A program made the position numbers and the translations under genes. 64,000 nt of DNA from positions 1 through 64,000 of the forward strand of contig JAUIFH010000005.1 in NCBI GenBank assembly GCA_030429495.1. Direction: 5' to 3'. This document shows, one piece after another, positions 10,480 through 20,586 of this stretch; within the stretch, counting starts at the first letter, position 1, and every line of letters begins with the position of its first letter. A model generated the notes under the pieces. That model was not told the origin of the DNA, did no database searches, and was given only the letters and a program-made list of their open reading frames with translations. This DNA comes from Alphaproteobacteria bacterium (lineage in GTDB: Bacteria; Pseudomonadota; Alphaproteobacteria; Rhodobacterales; Rhodobacteraceae).

Positions 10480-10543
10480 TTCTGGCGGTCCTTCGGAAGG
10501 TCAATTCTGAACGAGGGGCGGCGCGAAGGCTCATACGCCTTGT

Positions 10544-10572
10544 CCCGGCGTCTGAGATGTCAGGACGCCGGG
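10544..10572. other. Perfect 9-bp-stem hairpin in the ileS/globin intergenic region
   Basis: CCCGGCGTC-(11 nt)-GACGCCGGG; 65 bp upstream of the ileS start on the minus strand. Confidence 0.5.
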
Positions 10573-10716
10573 CCAGTAATTCGAATGATGATCGCGAATA
10601 TGCGCTTCATGCGCGGGTTTATAAGGAGGCGCTTACTGATGGTAAAGAGGCGCGGCAACGCGTCGCTTGCATCCCCCGCCGGGGCAGAGGAAGGATCGGT
10701 TCCGAAAGGACCGCTC

Positions 10717-11124
10717 ATGCCCGCCATTCCCCCGCGCTTCGCTGTCACGCCCGAAGAGATCGACCGCGTGGTCGCGACATTCTACGCCGCGATCCGCGAA
10801 CATCCGGGGCTGGGTCCCGTCTTCGCCGCCCATGTCGCCGACTGGCCCGCGCATGAGGCCAAGATCGTCCGTTTCTGGCGCAACGCCATCCTGTTCGAAC
10901 GCGGCTATGACGGCAATCCGCTTGAGGTTCACCGCGCCGCCGGCAATGTCCGGCCCGGCATGTTCGATCCCTGGCTCGGGCTATTCGACTCCGTGCTCCG
11001 GCGCGAACTGCACCCGGAGACGGCCGCCGCATGGTCCGCCCTCGCCCGCCGCATCGGGCGCGGCCTGCGCTACGGGGTGGTCGAGGACCAGACCCTGCCT
11101 GGCGGCATCCCGAAGCTTACATGA
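10717..11124 (+). CDS. Group III truncated hemoglobin
   Basis: MPAIPPRFAVTPEEIDRVVATFYAAIREHPGLGPVFAAHV...KIVRFWRNAILFERGYDGNPLEVH. An alternative in-frame ATG at 10639 with a strong SD would add 26 aa. Confidence 0.85.
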   Translation: MPAIPPRFAVTPEEIDRVVATFYAAIREHPGLGPVFAAHVADWPAHEAKIVRFWRNAILFERGYDGNPLEVHRAAGNVRPGMFDPWLGLFDSVLRRELHPETAAAWSALARRIGRGLRYGVVEDQTLPGGIPKLT

Positions 11125-12314
11125 GGCCGAACGGCGCGATAGCGATTGTCGGCGCCGGGATCGGCGGACTCGCGGCGGCGGCACTGCTGGCCGCACAGGG
11201 CCGCGAGGTCACGCTTTTCGACCGCTTCGACGCGCCGCGCCCGGTCGGATCGGGGCTGGTGGTCCAGCCCGTGGGCCTCGCCGCACTCGACCGGATTGGT
11301 GCCGGCACCGCGGCCCGCGCCCTCGGTGCGCCGATCTGGCGGATGCTTGGCCATGAGGCCCGGTCCGGCAAGGCCGTGCTCGACGTGCACTACGGACCCG
11401 AGGGCGGCGCGCGCTTCGGCCTCGCCATCCACCGGGCGAGCCTCTTTCATGTCCTGCACGAAGCGGCAAAGGCGCAAGACGTTGCAGTCGTAACTTCGGC
11501 CGAGATCGTTGCAGCCCGGGAGGCCGGCGGCGCAAGGGAACTGGTGGCGAAGGACGGTCGCCGCTTCGGACCCTTCGCGCTGGTCGTCGATGCGGCCGGT
11601 GCTGGGTCCGCCCTCTCGCCGCTCAGGGCGCGGCCGGTCCCCTACGGCGCGATCTGGGGCACTGTGCCCTGGCCCGGCGCGACAGCCATTCCCGATGACC
11701 GGCTGAGCCAGCGCTACTACCGCGCGTCGAAAATGGCCGGGATCATGCCCGTCGGCCGTCTGCCGGGCGAGACACAGCCCCTGGCCGCGATCTTCTGGTC
11801 GCTGCCGCACGCCGCGCTCGGCGCCTGGCGGGATCGGGCGCTTGACGACTGGAAGGCCGAAGCCGTCGCCTTCTGGCCCGATTTCGCGCCGTTCCTCGAT
11901 ACGGTGCGTCTCCACGACGACATGGTGCCCGCGCAGTACTCGCACGGCACGCTGGGGCGCCCGTGGGGCAAGGGGATCGTCCATATTGGCGACGCCGCGC
12001 ACCGCGCCTCGCCGCAGCTTGGGCAGGGGGCGAACATGGCACTGCTCGATGCGCTGGCACTGGCGCTTGCTCTAGAATCGGACGCCGACAACCCGATGGC
12101 CTTCTATGCGGCGATGCGGCGCTGGCATGTGCGCGCATATCAGGCGATGAGCCGGGGACTCACGCCGCAATACCAGTCCGACAGCCGGGTCCTGCCGGCG
12201 CTGCGCGACTGGGTCATGGTACCTCTGTCGCGCATCCCGCCGATGCCCGGAATGCTGAGCCGTGTCGTCAGCGGCGATCTCCTGCCGCCGCTCGCCGGTC
12301 AGCCGTTCCCCTGA
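11121..12314 (+). CDS. FAD-dependent monooxygenase (UbiH/salicylate hydroxylase-like)
   Basis: AIVGAGIGGLAAAALLAAQGREVTLFDRF (GxGxxG) and HIGDAAHRASPQLGQGANMALLDA; ATGA overlap with the globin stop. Confidence 0.85.
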   Translation: MRPNGAIAIVGAGIGGLAAAALLAAQGREVTLFDRFDAPRPVGSGLVVQPVGLAALDRIGAGTAARALGAPIWRMLGHEARSGKAVLDVHYGPEGGARFGLAIHRASLFHVLHEAAKAQDVAVVTSAEIVAAREAGGARELVAKDGRRFGPFALVVDAAGAGSALSPLRARPVPYGAIWGTVPWPGATAIPDDRLSQRYYRASKMAGIMPVGRLPGETQPLAAIFWSLPHAALGAWRDRALDDWKAEAVAFWPDFAPFLDTVRLHDDMVPAQYSHGTLGRPWGKGIVHIGDAAHRASPQLGQGANMALLDALALALALESDADNPMAFYAAMRRWHVRAYQAMSRGLTPQYQSDSRVLPALRDWVMVPLSRIPPMPGMLSRVVSGDLLPPLAGQPFP

Positions 12315-15064
12315 TCCTCCTCCCCCTGGCGCGCCGCTGCCCAGCGGTTGAGCAGGGCAAGACCGGCCAGCGAGAGACCGAGCGCGAGGAACGAGAACAC
12401 CCGCGTCAGGCCGGTCAGACCGGAGATGTCGATCAGGAACACTTTGGCGACGGTGACCGCGATCACCCCCATCGCAATCCGCCGCAGGCCCTGCGACCGC
12501 CGCGCGATGGCCTGATAGAGCAGCGCCGCGCCTACCGCCATCAACGCGATCGTGTAGCTGTAAAGCTCCGGCTGCGTGACGCCGGGCAGCGAAATGTCCG
12601 GCCCATGCCAGAAACGCCGAATCTCCAACCCGGCGTAAAGCGCGACAAGCGCGGCGCCGATAGTCACCAAGGTCCCGCGCAGCAGGCGGTTCAGATGGCC
12701 AAGCCTCGACACGGCAAGCAGGAAAAGCAGGCCCGGTGCGCCATAGGCGACGAGAAGCGTATCGAAAAGGAGCGGCCCCTGGATCAGGTCATTCATCCCG
12801 CCTTGAAAGCCAAAGAGCGGATTCGCCGGCAAGACGGCTGCAAGCAAGCCGCCGAAGCCGATCACGGCCGCAAGCCCGGCGATGGCCCAACGAAGCCAGC
12901 GCAGCGCGCCGCCAAGTTGCATCCGGTAGAACTGGGTCAGCATCAGGACCAGCCACGGCACCGCGTTCAGCGTCAGCGCCCAGTGCGCGATCACCCGCTC
13001 TCCTCCGTCGTCGGTTAGCCAGCGGGTGATCAGGACATTGGCGAAGAGCGCGGCATAGGCCGCCCCCGCGCTTTCGAGGAAGACCCGTGCGGTCCGCCGT
13101 TCAAGCCCGGAGAGGAGGAAAAGCGCCACCACCATTGCCGCCGCAGCGCCGCCATAGGAAGCGACAGCCTCCCACAGGGCGGCGGTCTCGACCGCCCAGA
13201 TCAGTCCCGGATCGACGACCAGCCGCCACGACAAAGCGATCACGCCGGCCTGAATGAACCAGCCCATCTCCGGCAGCCGGAACCGCCGGTCAAGCCATGC
13301 AGCCACGACAACCAGCGCCGAAAGCGCGAGGGTCAGCGCCCCCTTGGTCGTGATCAGGAACAGGGCTAGCGCGATCAGCGACAGCGCAGACAGCGTCGCA
13401 TAGGCGGCACGCCGGAGGTCCTCGCCATCGGCACGGGCAAAGGCCGCCGCCAGCATCACCATCATGGCAGCAAGGGCGATGACGTGCAGCGCCCAGGGAT
13501 ACGCGCCGACGACCAGCGCGGGCGCCCAGAACAGTTCCAGCACGAGCGCCGCGAGCGGCGCGACCAGCGCGGCGCCGGCACCCCAGAACGGCTTCAGGCG
13601 CCCGGCCCCGCCGCCCGCCCAGGCCGCGACCGCCGAAACCGCTACCGCCAGCCCGAGGAGGAGTGTCGCCGTCATCGGTGCCGCGCTTTCCGGCGCGCGG
13701 CTGACGATCACCTGCGCCGAGAATTCGCGCGCCAGCGGCCAAGGATCCATCCCCTCGAACCCGAGCCGGAGCAGGTAGGCGGCAGCGGGAAGCACGGTCA
13801 GGTCGGACAGGGCGCGGGCGTTAGTCGACCACACGGCAAGCGCCATGGTCAGCACTGCAAGGCAGAGGAAGACCAATGTGCTTTCCGCGCCGTTTGCCGT
13901 CGGCATCAGAAGCAGGATCGCGCTCACCACCAGAACCGTCGCACCTGCAAGCAGGGTCGGATAGGCGGGCTTCTCCGCCTCGCGACGCAGCACCTCGACA
14001 TTCATCGCGCCGGCATGGTCGGGCATCAGCCCGCGCGCGGGCACGCAGACCGCCAGGGCGACGATCGCCACCAGCGCCAGCGCGAACCAGCCCGGGCCGC
14101 CGGCACCCGCGAACAGCAGGCCGCTGCCGGCCAGACCCAGCCCGACGGCGAGCGTCGAGACCCAGGCCCAGCGCCGGATCGTATCGACCATGAGACCGAT
14201 CCCCAAAACGACGGTGAAATACGCGTAAAGCCAGTAGGGCGTTTCGCTTTCCCCACCAACGATGAACGGCGCAGCGGTCGCGCCGACAATCCCGACGGCC
14301 GCAAGGAACGGCCCGTTGAACCAGCCGAGCACCACGGCCAGAAGCGCCGTGGCGATCAGCCCTGCGAAGGCAGCCTCAGCCCCGATCAGCCCGTAGAGCT
14401 GCCGCGCCGCGACAATCCCGCCGAAGATCGACACAAGACCGGCGCCGGAAAAAGTCGATGGCAGATAAGCGGTCGGGTCCTCCTCGCGGTCACCCCAGCG
14501 GCGGCGCAGCCACTCGCCTAGGCCGATGAGGGCAAGGCCGAAGAGGATTGCCGCCGCGACCCGCAATGCCGGTGGAAGAAGGCCGTTCTCGATCCCGTAC
14601 TGGACGAAGAATATCCCCGCGAGCGCGAGCGACACCGCCGAAACCGCATAGGCCCAGTTGGTCCGCAACCAGTCGCCAAGCGCGGAAGCGCGACGCACGC
14701 CTGCCTGCGAGACCGCTGTCGTCCCCTTGCCGGCCATCCAAGGGCCGGTCGTCGCTTCGCCGGGCGATTCCGTCCGCGCCGCCACCGCATCGTCGGGCTG
14801 CGCGGGAGCAGGCGGAGTCTCGACCGGGATGCCGCCCGAGACCTGCACGGGCGCGGGCTCCGGCACGGACGGCGGGCTGGGAATCGGGACGGATGGCGGG
14901 GCCGGCACCGGACGCCTGTCCCGTTCCGTCGAAGAAACCACGCGTTCCAGTTCCGTCACACGCCGCTTCAGGCCGGAAACCGAAATCAGCAGGACGATGA
15001 CGGCGACGGGAATCGCAAGAACCGCTAGAACGGCGATAACGCCAAGCATTTCAAGGCCATCCAT
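12299..15064 (-). CDS. DUF2339-type large polytopic membrane protein
   Basis: 921 aa, N-terminal coiled/proline-rich segment followed by about 25 hydrophobic segments; 16-bp convergent overlap with the upstream gene. Confidence 0.75.
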   Translation of the reverse strand: MDGLEMLGVIAVLAVLAIPVAVIVLLISVSGLKRRVTELERVVSSTERDRRPVPAPPSVPIPSPPSVPEPAPVQVSGGIPVETPPAPAQPDDAVAARTESPGEATTGPWMAGKGTTAVSQAGVRRASALGDWLRTNWAYAVSAVSLALAGIFFVQYGIENGLLPPALRVAAAILFGLALIGLGEWLRRRWGDREEDPTAYLPSTFSGAGLVSIFGGIVAARQLYGLIGAEAAFAGLIATALLAVVLGWFNGPFLAAVGIVGATAAPFIVGGESETPYWLYAYFTVVLGIGLMVDTIRRWAWVSTLAVGLGLAGSGLLFAGAGGPGWFALALVAIVALAVCVPARGLMPDHAGAMNVEVLRREAEKPAYPTLLAGATVLVVSAILLLMPTANGAESTLVFLCLAVLTMALAVWSTNARALSDLTVLPAAAYLLRLGFEGMDPWPLAREFSAQVIVSRAPESAAPMTATLLLGLAVAVSAVAAWAGGGAGRLKPFWGAGAALVAPLAALVLELFWAPALVVGAYPWALHVIALAAMMVMLAAAFARADGEDLRRAAYATLSALSLIALALFLITTKGALTLALSALVVVAAWLDRRFRLPEMGWFIQAGVIALSWRLVVDPGLIWAVETAALWEAVASYGGAAAAMVVALFLLSGLERRTARVFLESAGAAYAALFANVLITRWLTDDGGERVIAHWALTLNAVPWLVLMLTQFYRMQLGGALRWLRWAIAGLAAVIGFGGLLAAVLPANPLFGFQGGMNDLIQGPLLFDTLLVAYGAPGLLFLLAVSRLGHLNRLLRGTLVTIGAALVALYAGLEIRRFWHGPDISLPGVTQPELYSYTIALMAVGAALLYQAIARRSQGLRRIAMGVIAVTVAKVFLIDISGLTGLTRVFSFLALGLSLAGLALLNRWAAARQGEEDQGNG

Positions 15065-15142
15065 CCCGCCTGTCCCTTCACTTCACGCCCGTCTCAGCAG
15101 GCTTCGTCGCCATACTTAGCCGAGATTGCGGCATGATAAAGG

Positions 15143-16159
15143 TCAGGAATTTCCAGCCGCCGGGCCGGTACCGAACAGCCCTGCCAGAGCGCGGCTCACA
15201 AGGTTCGTCACCTTGGGCTTCGCCAGCGCGTTGAAAGGCAGCGGCCGGCAGACCTCGATCGCCGCCACGCCCACCCGCGCCGTCAGCGCGCCGTTGATCA
15301 CGCCTTCGCCGAAGCGCCGCGACAGCTTCGAGAGAAGCCCGCCACCCGCGACCGACTGGATCAGGTCGTCGCCAACGGCGACCGCCCCCGTCGCGACGAG
15401 GTGCATCAGAACCGTGCGCAGCAGCCGCCAGCTTCCGAACGCGCCGGCCCGCCCGCCGTAGATTTCGGCGATGCGCCGCACCATCCGCAGGTTCGCGATC
15501 AGCGCCGCCGCGACATCAGCCAGCGCCAGCGGCACGATGGCCGTCACCGTCGCGACCTGCCGCGCCGCTGCCTCCACCTCGCGCCGTGCCGCTTGATCGA
15601 GCGGTGCCATAAGTTCCGCCTCGGCCAGCGCCAGAAGCGCGTCGGCGTCGAACACGTCGCCACGCCGTTCCGCCAGCCTTTCGCGGCCCCAGGCCACGTC
15701 GTCGCGCCCGGAATAGAGCGCGGCGATCCGGTCCGTGACCCGGTTCGCCGCCTTCAGGTCGCCAGAACCGATCGCGTCCAGCGCCGCCTGATGAACCCTG
15801 TCGAGCCGCGCAAGGCGCGCATAGGCCGCCCATTCCCGCAAGGCCACGAGCAGCGCAGCCAACACGAACAGGCCAAGAAGCGTCATTGCCACCCAGCCAA
15901 GCAGCGGATAGCTGGCCATCAGCCCGTCAACGAACCGCCACGCCGCGACCGAGGCCACAAAGCCCGTGAGGGCTGCGGCGCTGCCCCAGAAAAACCGCCC
16001 GAGGCGCGAGCTTCGCCGCGCCCCGAGCACGGCGACGGCCTGCATCGCCCTGCCCTCGGGCGTGCCCGGCAGCAATTCCGGCACCGGTGGCGCCCGGTCG
16101 GGGCCTTCCCCGGACGGGCTTTCCATCTCGATCAGGACGGGGCCCTTGCGCTCGCTCAT
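15143..16159 (-). CDS. YcjF/TIGR01620-like membrane protein (DUF697)
   Basis: Position next to a YcjX-like gene plus the C-terminal DUF697-like segment (LMHLVATGAVAVGDDLIQSVAGGGLLSKLSRRFGEGVINGALTARVGVAAIEVCRPLPF). Confidence 0.8.
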   Translation of the reverse strand: MSERKGPVLIEMESPSGEGPDRAPPVPELLPGTPEGRAMQAVAVLGARRSSRLGRFFWGSAAALTGFVASVAAWRFVDGLMASYPLLGWVAMTLLGLFVLAALLVALREWAAYARLARLDRVHQAALDAIGSGDLKAANRVTDRIAALYSGRDDVAWGRERLAERRGDVFDADALLALAEAELMAPLDQAARREVEAAARQVATVTAIVPLALADVAAALIANLRMVRRIAEIYGGRAGAFGSWRLLRTVLMHLVATGAVAVGDDLIQSVAGGGLLSKLSRRFGEGVINGALTARVGVAAIEVCRPLPFNALAKPKVTNLVSRALAGLFGTGPAAGNS

Positions 16160-16169
16160 CAGCCTCTCC

Positions 16170-17585
16170 TCACAGCCGGTCGCCGATCAGGAACTCCGCC
16201 GCCCGGTCAAGCCGGATATGCGGCGGCCCCTCGCCCGCGCGAAGTTTCAATGCGGCGGGTGCGAAAGCCATCACCTCGTAGTCACCGTCAAGCCAGGCCG
16301 CCGCCCCCTCCAGTGCGGGCGAAAGAAGGGCCGCCGGGTTGTCGGGCAATTCGCCGGGATAGAACGCGGCTTCGCGCCCGCCGTCGAGAAGCCGCCCCCG
16401 GACACAGTCCAGCGTCCGTCCCTTGTGGCTCACCGTTTCCTCTACCGTGGCCCGCCACGCGGCAATCGCCATCGCCGCCGTATCGGCGCCGGCGAAATCC
16501 GCGCGATCCTTCGCCTCGCGCATTAGCGCGGCCATGATCTGCGTCAGCCTTGAATGTTGCGAATGGTGCAGGTGATCGGCCTTCGTCGCCGCGAAAAGGA
16601 TGCGCTCCACCCGCTTCGCGCCGAGCAGCCCGGCCAGCCAGCCGACCTTGCCGGGATTGAACGCCTTCAATATCCCCGCCATCGCAAGGCGCATATCCTC
16701 AACCGCGCGCGGCCCGGCATGGATCGCGCCCAGCGCGTCGACAAGGACGACCTGCCGGTCGATCCGCGCGAAATGATCGCGGAAGAAGGGTTTGACGACC
16801 TTGGCCTTGTAGGCCTCAAAGCGCCGCTCCATCTCGCGCCGGAGCGATCCGCGCGGGGACTGCGCCGCTTTCGGCAGCGGCGCGAAGGTCAGGACCGGCG
16901 ATCCCGCCAGTTCCCCCGGCAAGAGGAACCGCCCCGGCGTGCAATCCGAATAGCCCGCCGACCGCGCCGTCCTGAGATACAAGGCGAACCCCTCGGCCAG
17001 CGTCTTCGCCGTCACCTCGTCGAAATCCGCAGCCCCGTCGGCATCACCGAGCAGGCCAAGAAACCCCGCCGCCTCCGCCCGATCGGCGATGCGCGCCAGC
17101 ACGTCCGCCGACCAGTTGTCATAGCTCTGGTCCAAGAGGCCGAGATCGAGCAGCCATTCGCCGGGATAGTCGACGATATCGAGGTGAAGCGTGCGCGGCC
17201 CCCGGAACCCGCCGAGGATGCCGCCCTCGCGCAGCCGGAACGACAGGCGAAGCTCGCTCACCGCGCGGGTGCTTTCCGGCCAGCGCGGCTCGGTCCTGGT
17301 CAGCGCCGCCAGATGCGCCTCGTAATCGAAGCGCGGCACCGTATCGTCGGGCTGCGGCTGGAGGAAGGCCGACAGGATGCGCCCCTCCGCCGCCGCGCGC
17401 AGGCCCGGCATCCGGCCGCGATCCATCAGGTTGGCGACAAGCGCGGTGATGAAGACGGTCTTGCCCGCCCGAGACAGGCCGGTCACGCCCAGCCGGATCA
17501 CCGGATCCGAAAACGCGCCGCCGAAGCCGGCGCCAATCCCGCCCAGCCCGCGCAGAAGATCGTCAGCGATGTCACCGATACCCAA
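16170..17585 (-). CDS. YcjX-like GTP-binding protein
   Basis: GVTGLSRAGKTVFITALVANLM Walker A, LDIVDYPGEWLLDLGLL, FAATKADHLHHSQHSRL. Confidence 0.88.
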   Translation of the reverse strand: MGIGDIADDLLRGLGGIGAGFGGAFSDPVIRLGVTGLSRAGKTVFITALVANLMDRGRMPGLRAAAEGRILSAFLQPQPDDTVPRFDYEAHLAALTRTEPRWPESTRAVSELRLSFRLREGGILGGFRGPRTLHLDIVDYPGEWLLDLGLLDQSYDNWSADVLARIADRAEAAGFLGLLGDADGAADFDEVTAKTLAEGFALYLRTARSAGYSDCTPGRFLLPGELAGSPVLTFAPLPKAAQSPRGSLRREMERRFEAYKAKVVKPFFRDHFARIDRQVVLVDALGAIHAGPRAVEDMRLAMAGILKAFNPGKVGWLAGLLGAKRVERILFAATKADHLHHSQHSRLTQIMAALMREAKDRADFAGADTAAMAIAAWRATVEETVSHKGRTLDCVRGRLLDGGREAAFYPGELPDNPAALLSPALEGAAAWLDGDYEVMAFAPAALKLRAGEGPPHIRLDRAAEFLIGDRL

Positions 17586-17678
17586 AGCCTGCCCCTCGCA
17601 TTTTCCTCAAGATAGGCGCAGGCCGTGCGGCTGTGTAGGCCCGATTGCCAAGCGCGGCCACTGCGGCTAGGGAAAGCC

Positions 17679-18446
17679 ATGCCCCGCTACGCGCTGAAGA
17701 TCGACTATCACGGCGGCTCGTTCGCGGGCTGGCAGCGGCAATCCGGCCAGCCCTCGGTGCAGGAAGCGGTGGAAATCGCTCTTCGACAGCTCGAGACCGA
17801 CGCCCCGGGCATCGCGGCGGCGGGGCGGACCGATGCAGGCGTCCACGCCACCGGACAGGTCGCCCATTGCGACCTCGCGAAGGACTGGGACCCGTTCCGA
17901 CTGTCCGAGGCGCTGAACTTCCACCTGAAGCCCGCCCCCGTGGCGATCCTCGCCGCCGCCCGGGTAGACGACGATTTCCACGCCCGCTTCTCCGCGACAG
18001 AGCGGCGCTACCTCTTCCGCCTGATCGCGCGCCGCGCTCCGCTCACCCACGACGCCGGCCTCGCCTGGCGCGTGCTGCGGCTGCTCGACGCGGATGCTAT
18101 GCGCAAGGGTGCGGCCCACCTCATCGGCAATCACGACTTCACCACCTTCCGCTCGACGCTCTGCCAGGCAAAAAGCCCGGTGAAGACGCTGGATGAGATC
18201 ACGATCACGGAACACGAAATCCCGCACGGCCGCGAATACCGCTTCCACCTCCGCGCCCGCAGCTTCCTGCACAACCAGGTCCGCTCCATCGTCGGCACGC
18301 TCGAACGCGTCGGCGCCGGGTCATGGCCGCCCGGCGACGTGAAACGCGCGCTCGACGCGAAGGATCGCGCCGCCTGCGGCCCGGTCAGCCCGCCCGACGG
18401 CCTTTACCTGACCGGTGTCGGCTATCCGGTGGACCCCTTCGACTGA
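17679..18446 (+). CDS. truA: tRNA pseudouridine synthase A
   Basis: [38 protein letters not shown] catalytic motif, [13 protein letters not shown]. Confidence 0.96.
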   Translation: MPRYALKIDYHGGSFAGWQRQSGQPSVQEAVEIALRQLETDAPGIAAAGRTDAGVHATGQVAHCDLAKDWDPFRLSEALNFHLKPAPVAILAAARVDDDFHARFSATERRYLFRLIARRAPLTHDAGLAWRVLRLLDADAMRKGAAHLIGNHDFTTFRSTLCQAKSPVKTLDEITITEHEIPHGREYRFHLRARSFLHNQVRSIVGTLERVGAGSWPPGDVKRALDAKDRAACGPVSPPDGLYLTGVGYPVDPFD

Positions 18447-18486
18447 TCACACCCGCTTCTTCTGTTCCGAAATACTCCGGGGGAAT

Positions 18487-18519
18487 CCCCGCTCCGGCGG
18501 GGATGGGGGCAGCGCCCCC
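18487..18519. terminator. Tandem GC-rich hairpins between the convergent truA and exonuclease genes
   Basis: CCCCG-CTCCGG-CGGGG (18487-18502) and GGGGGC-AGC-GCCCCC (18505-18519); no strong U-tract. Confidence 0.45.
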
Positions 18520-20586
18520 TCAGGCGTTCAGGTCCTTGAGCAGCCGCCCGTGCTTGCGCACTTCCGCCAGAACGTCGCCGAACGTCACCAGTCCCCGCCC
18601 CTCCAGCATCGGCAGCAGCTTCAGGAACGCCTCCGCCGTGGCGATCGTGTCACCGATGGCGGTATGGCGTGCCTCTTCCGGAATCGTGATGCCCAGACGT
18701 TGGCTCAACGCGTCCAACGAATGAACCTCGGTCTGGCCGTAAACCACCGCCGAGAGAAGCACCGTGTCGAGGATCGGGTGATCGAAGGCCTTGCCGATCT
18801 CGCCTTCCCGCCGCTTCAGGAACGTCATGTCGAAGGGCGCATTGTGGGCGATCAGAACCGCGCCCTCGGCGAAATCGTGAAACCGCGTCAGTGCCTCGCC
18901 GATACCGGGCGCGCCGGCGACCATCGCGTCGGAGATACCGTGGACCTCGGTCGCCTTCGGCGGGATCGGCCGGGCCGGATCGACGAGCATGTCGAAGACC
19001 TCGCCCGACACGCGGCGACCATTCACCAGCCGTAGTCCCGCGATCTGCACGATCTCGTCGCCCTCATCCGGCAGAAGGCCCGTCGTCTCGGTATCGAAGA
19101 CGACATAGATGAGGTCGCGGAGCGGTGTGTCGGCAAGCTCCGCCGCGCGCGGCTTGAAAAGCAGGTCGAAGTCATAGACCACATGCCGTGCAACCGGCGC
19201 GACACGGCCGTGAACCCGCCGCGCCTCGCGGATCGGAAGGCGGACCGCTCCGGTCCCGTCTCCGGTTTCCGGCCAGCACTCGGTCGCGTGCGACGCCAGC
19301 GCCCCGCGCCCCGTCGCCTCTCCGGCGGCCGGGTCGATCGGCTCTGCCAGCCAGGTGTCGAGCATACTGACGGAAAGCGGCCGTCCGTCCCATCCAAGGC
19401 TGACAAGCGCCCCGGCGCCCTCCTCCTCGATGCCGAGCGCGTAACGCGCTCCGTATCCCGCCTCCGCCAGCCGGAGGGCGAGACCGGAGAGCAGCGCCAC
19501 GATTTCGAACCCGTCGCAGCGCAGGATCAGGTCCTGCGCCTCTGCCGCGACGGTCAATCCCGAGGCCTCGGTCCGCGCGCGGACGCCATCGACCAGGTCC
19601 GCGGCACGCGTCCGCGGCAGCGCGGTCCAGCTTCCCCGCGCCGCATCGTAGCGCGCGGCCAGCTCGTTGACCGACGCCGCAAGCCCGCCGACCTCCTCGA
19701 TCAGCGCGGCGTTCATCGCTTCACCGCCGCCGGAATCGGTCAGCACGCCGATCATCGTCTGAAGGTTAGCGGCCGGACGGCGGATGCGGTCGAAAATCTC
19801 TTCAAGCAGCCGGTCCTGCCCGGCATGGGCGGCAAGGTCCCCGGTCACGTCACGCAGCGTCAGGACGTAGCCCGGCGACGCCGATCCGCCTTCAAGCAGG
19901 CGCATCCGGCCGGAAAGGATCCGCGCGCCATCCAGCGTCGCGACCAGCAGATCGGACACCGCCTCGGCGTCACCCGCCGCCACGAGCCGTTCATAGGCAT
20001 GCATCAGCGGGGCGTCCCGCAGATATCCGAACACCCGGCGGTCAAGGCCGGGCGCGGTTCCCGTTCCGAGGATGTCGGTCGCGGGGCCATTGTAAAACAC
20101 GATCTGATGGGCCCCGGAACACAGGAGAACCGCTGCCGGAACGTCCGAGAGCAGCGCCTCTAGCCGCGCCTTCTCCTCCTGAAGGCGCGTTGTTTCCCGC
20201 TCCACGGCCGCTGCGAGGGCGCCGCGCGTCTCGGTCAGCGCGGTGGTGAGCGCCGTTGCCGCCGGGCCAAGGTCGCCAAGGTAGCGGCCGGGCGCCGCAT
20301 CGAACGCGCCGGCGCCCTCGGCATGGGCCTGGGCGCGCATCCCCGCCGCCAGCCGGTCCAACGCCCGTCCGACATTCTCGTCGAAGAGGAACCAGATCCC
20401 CGCCGCGATGCCGAGGACGGCGAAGCAGGCGATCGCACCGGCGGTCGCGAAGGCCGGCTCCGCCGCCGGGTCGCCAAGCCGGGAATAACCGAACCACAGC
20501 CCGCCGATCACGGCCGCCATGCAACCGAGCGCGATCGCGGTGAAGAACAGCAGCAACCGCTGGCGAAGGCTCAGCCGGTCAAGCAT
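18520..20586 (-). CDS. Membrane PAS / degenerate histidine-kinase-like protein fused to a C-terminal DEDDh (DnaQ-like) 3'-5' exonuclease
   Basis: Two N-terminal TM segments, PAS-like region, DHp-like IFDRIRRPAANLQTMIGVL, then exonuclease motifs VFDTETTGL, LIAHNAPFDMTFL, HTAIGDTIATAEAF. Confidence 0.85.
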   Translation of the reverse strand: MLDRLSLRQRLLLFFTAIALGCMAAVIGGLWFGYSRLGDPAAEPAFATAGAIACFAVLGIAAGIWFLFDENVGRALDRLAAGMRAQAHAEGAGAFDAAPGRYLGDLGPAATALTTALTETRGALAAAVERETTRLQEEKARLEALLSDVPAAVLLCSGAHQIVFYNGPATDILGTGTAPGLDRRVFGYLRDAPLMHAYERLVAAGDAEAVSDLLVATLDGARILSGRMRLLEGGSASPGYVLTLRDVTGDLAAHAGQDRLLEEIFDRIRRPAANLQTMIGVLTDSGGGEAMNAALIEEVGGLAASVNELAARYDAARGSWTALPRTRAADLVDGVRARTEASGLTVAAEAQDLILRCDGFEIVALLSGLALRLAEAGYGARYALGIEEEGAGALVSLGWDGRPLSVSMLDTWLAEPIDPAAGEATGRGALASHATECWPETGDGTGAVRLPIREARRVHGRVAPVARHVVYDFDLLFKPRAAELADTPLRDLIYVVFDTETTGLLPDEGDEIVQIAGLRLVNGRRVSGEVFDMLVDPARPIPPKATEVHGISDAMVAGAPGIGEALTRFHDFAEGAVLIAHNAPFDMTFLKRREGEIGKAFDHPILDTVLLSAVVYGQTEVHSLDALSQRLGITIPEEARHTAIGDTIATAEAFLKLLPMLEGRGLVTFGDVLAEVRKHGRLLKDLNA

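Noticed and set aside
9526-11124. 532-aa plus-strand ORF leading into the globin
   Set aside because: The first two-thirds is antisense to ileS; only the 3' part (from 10717, or 10639) matches a globin.
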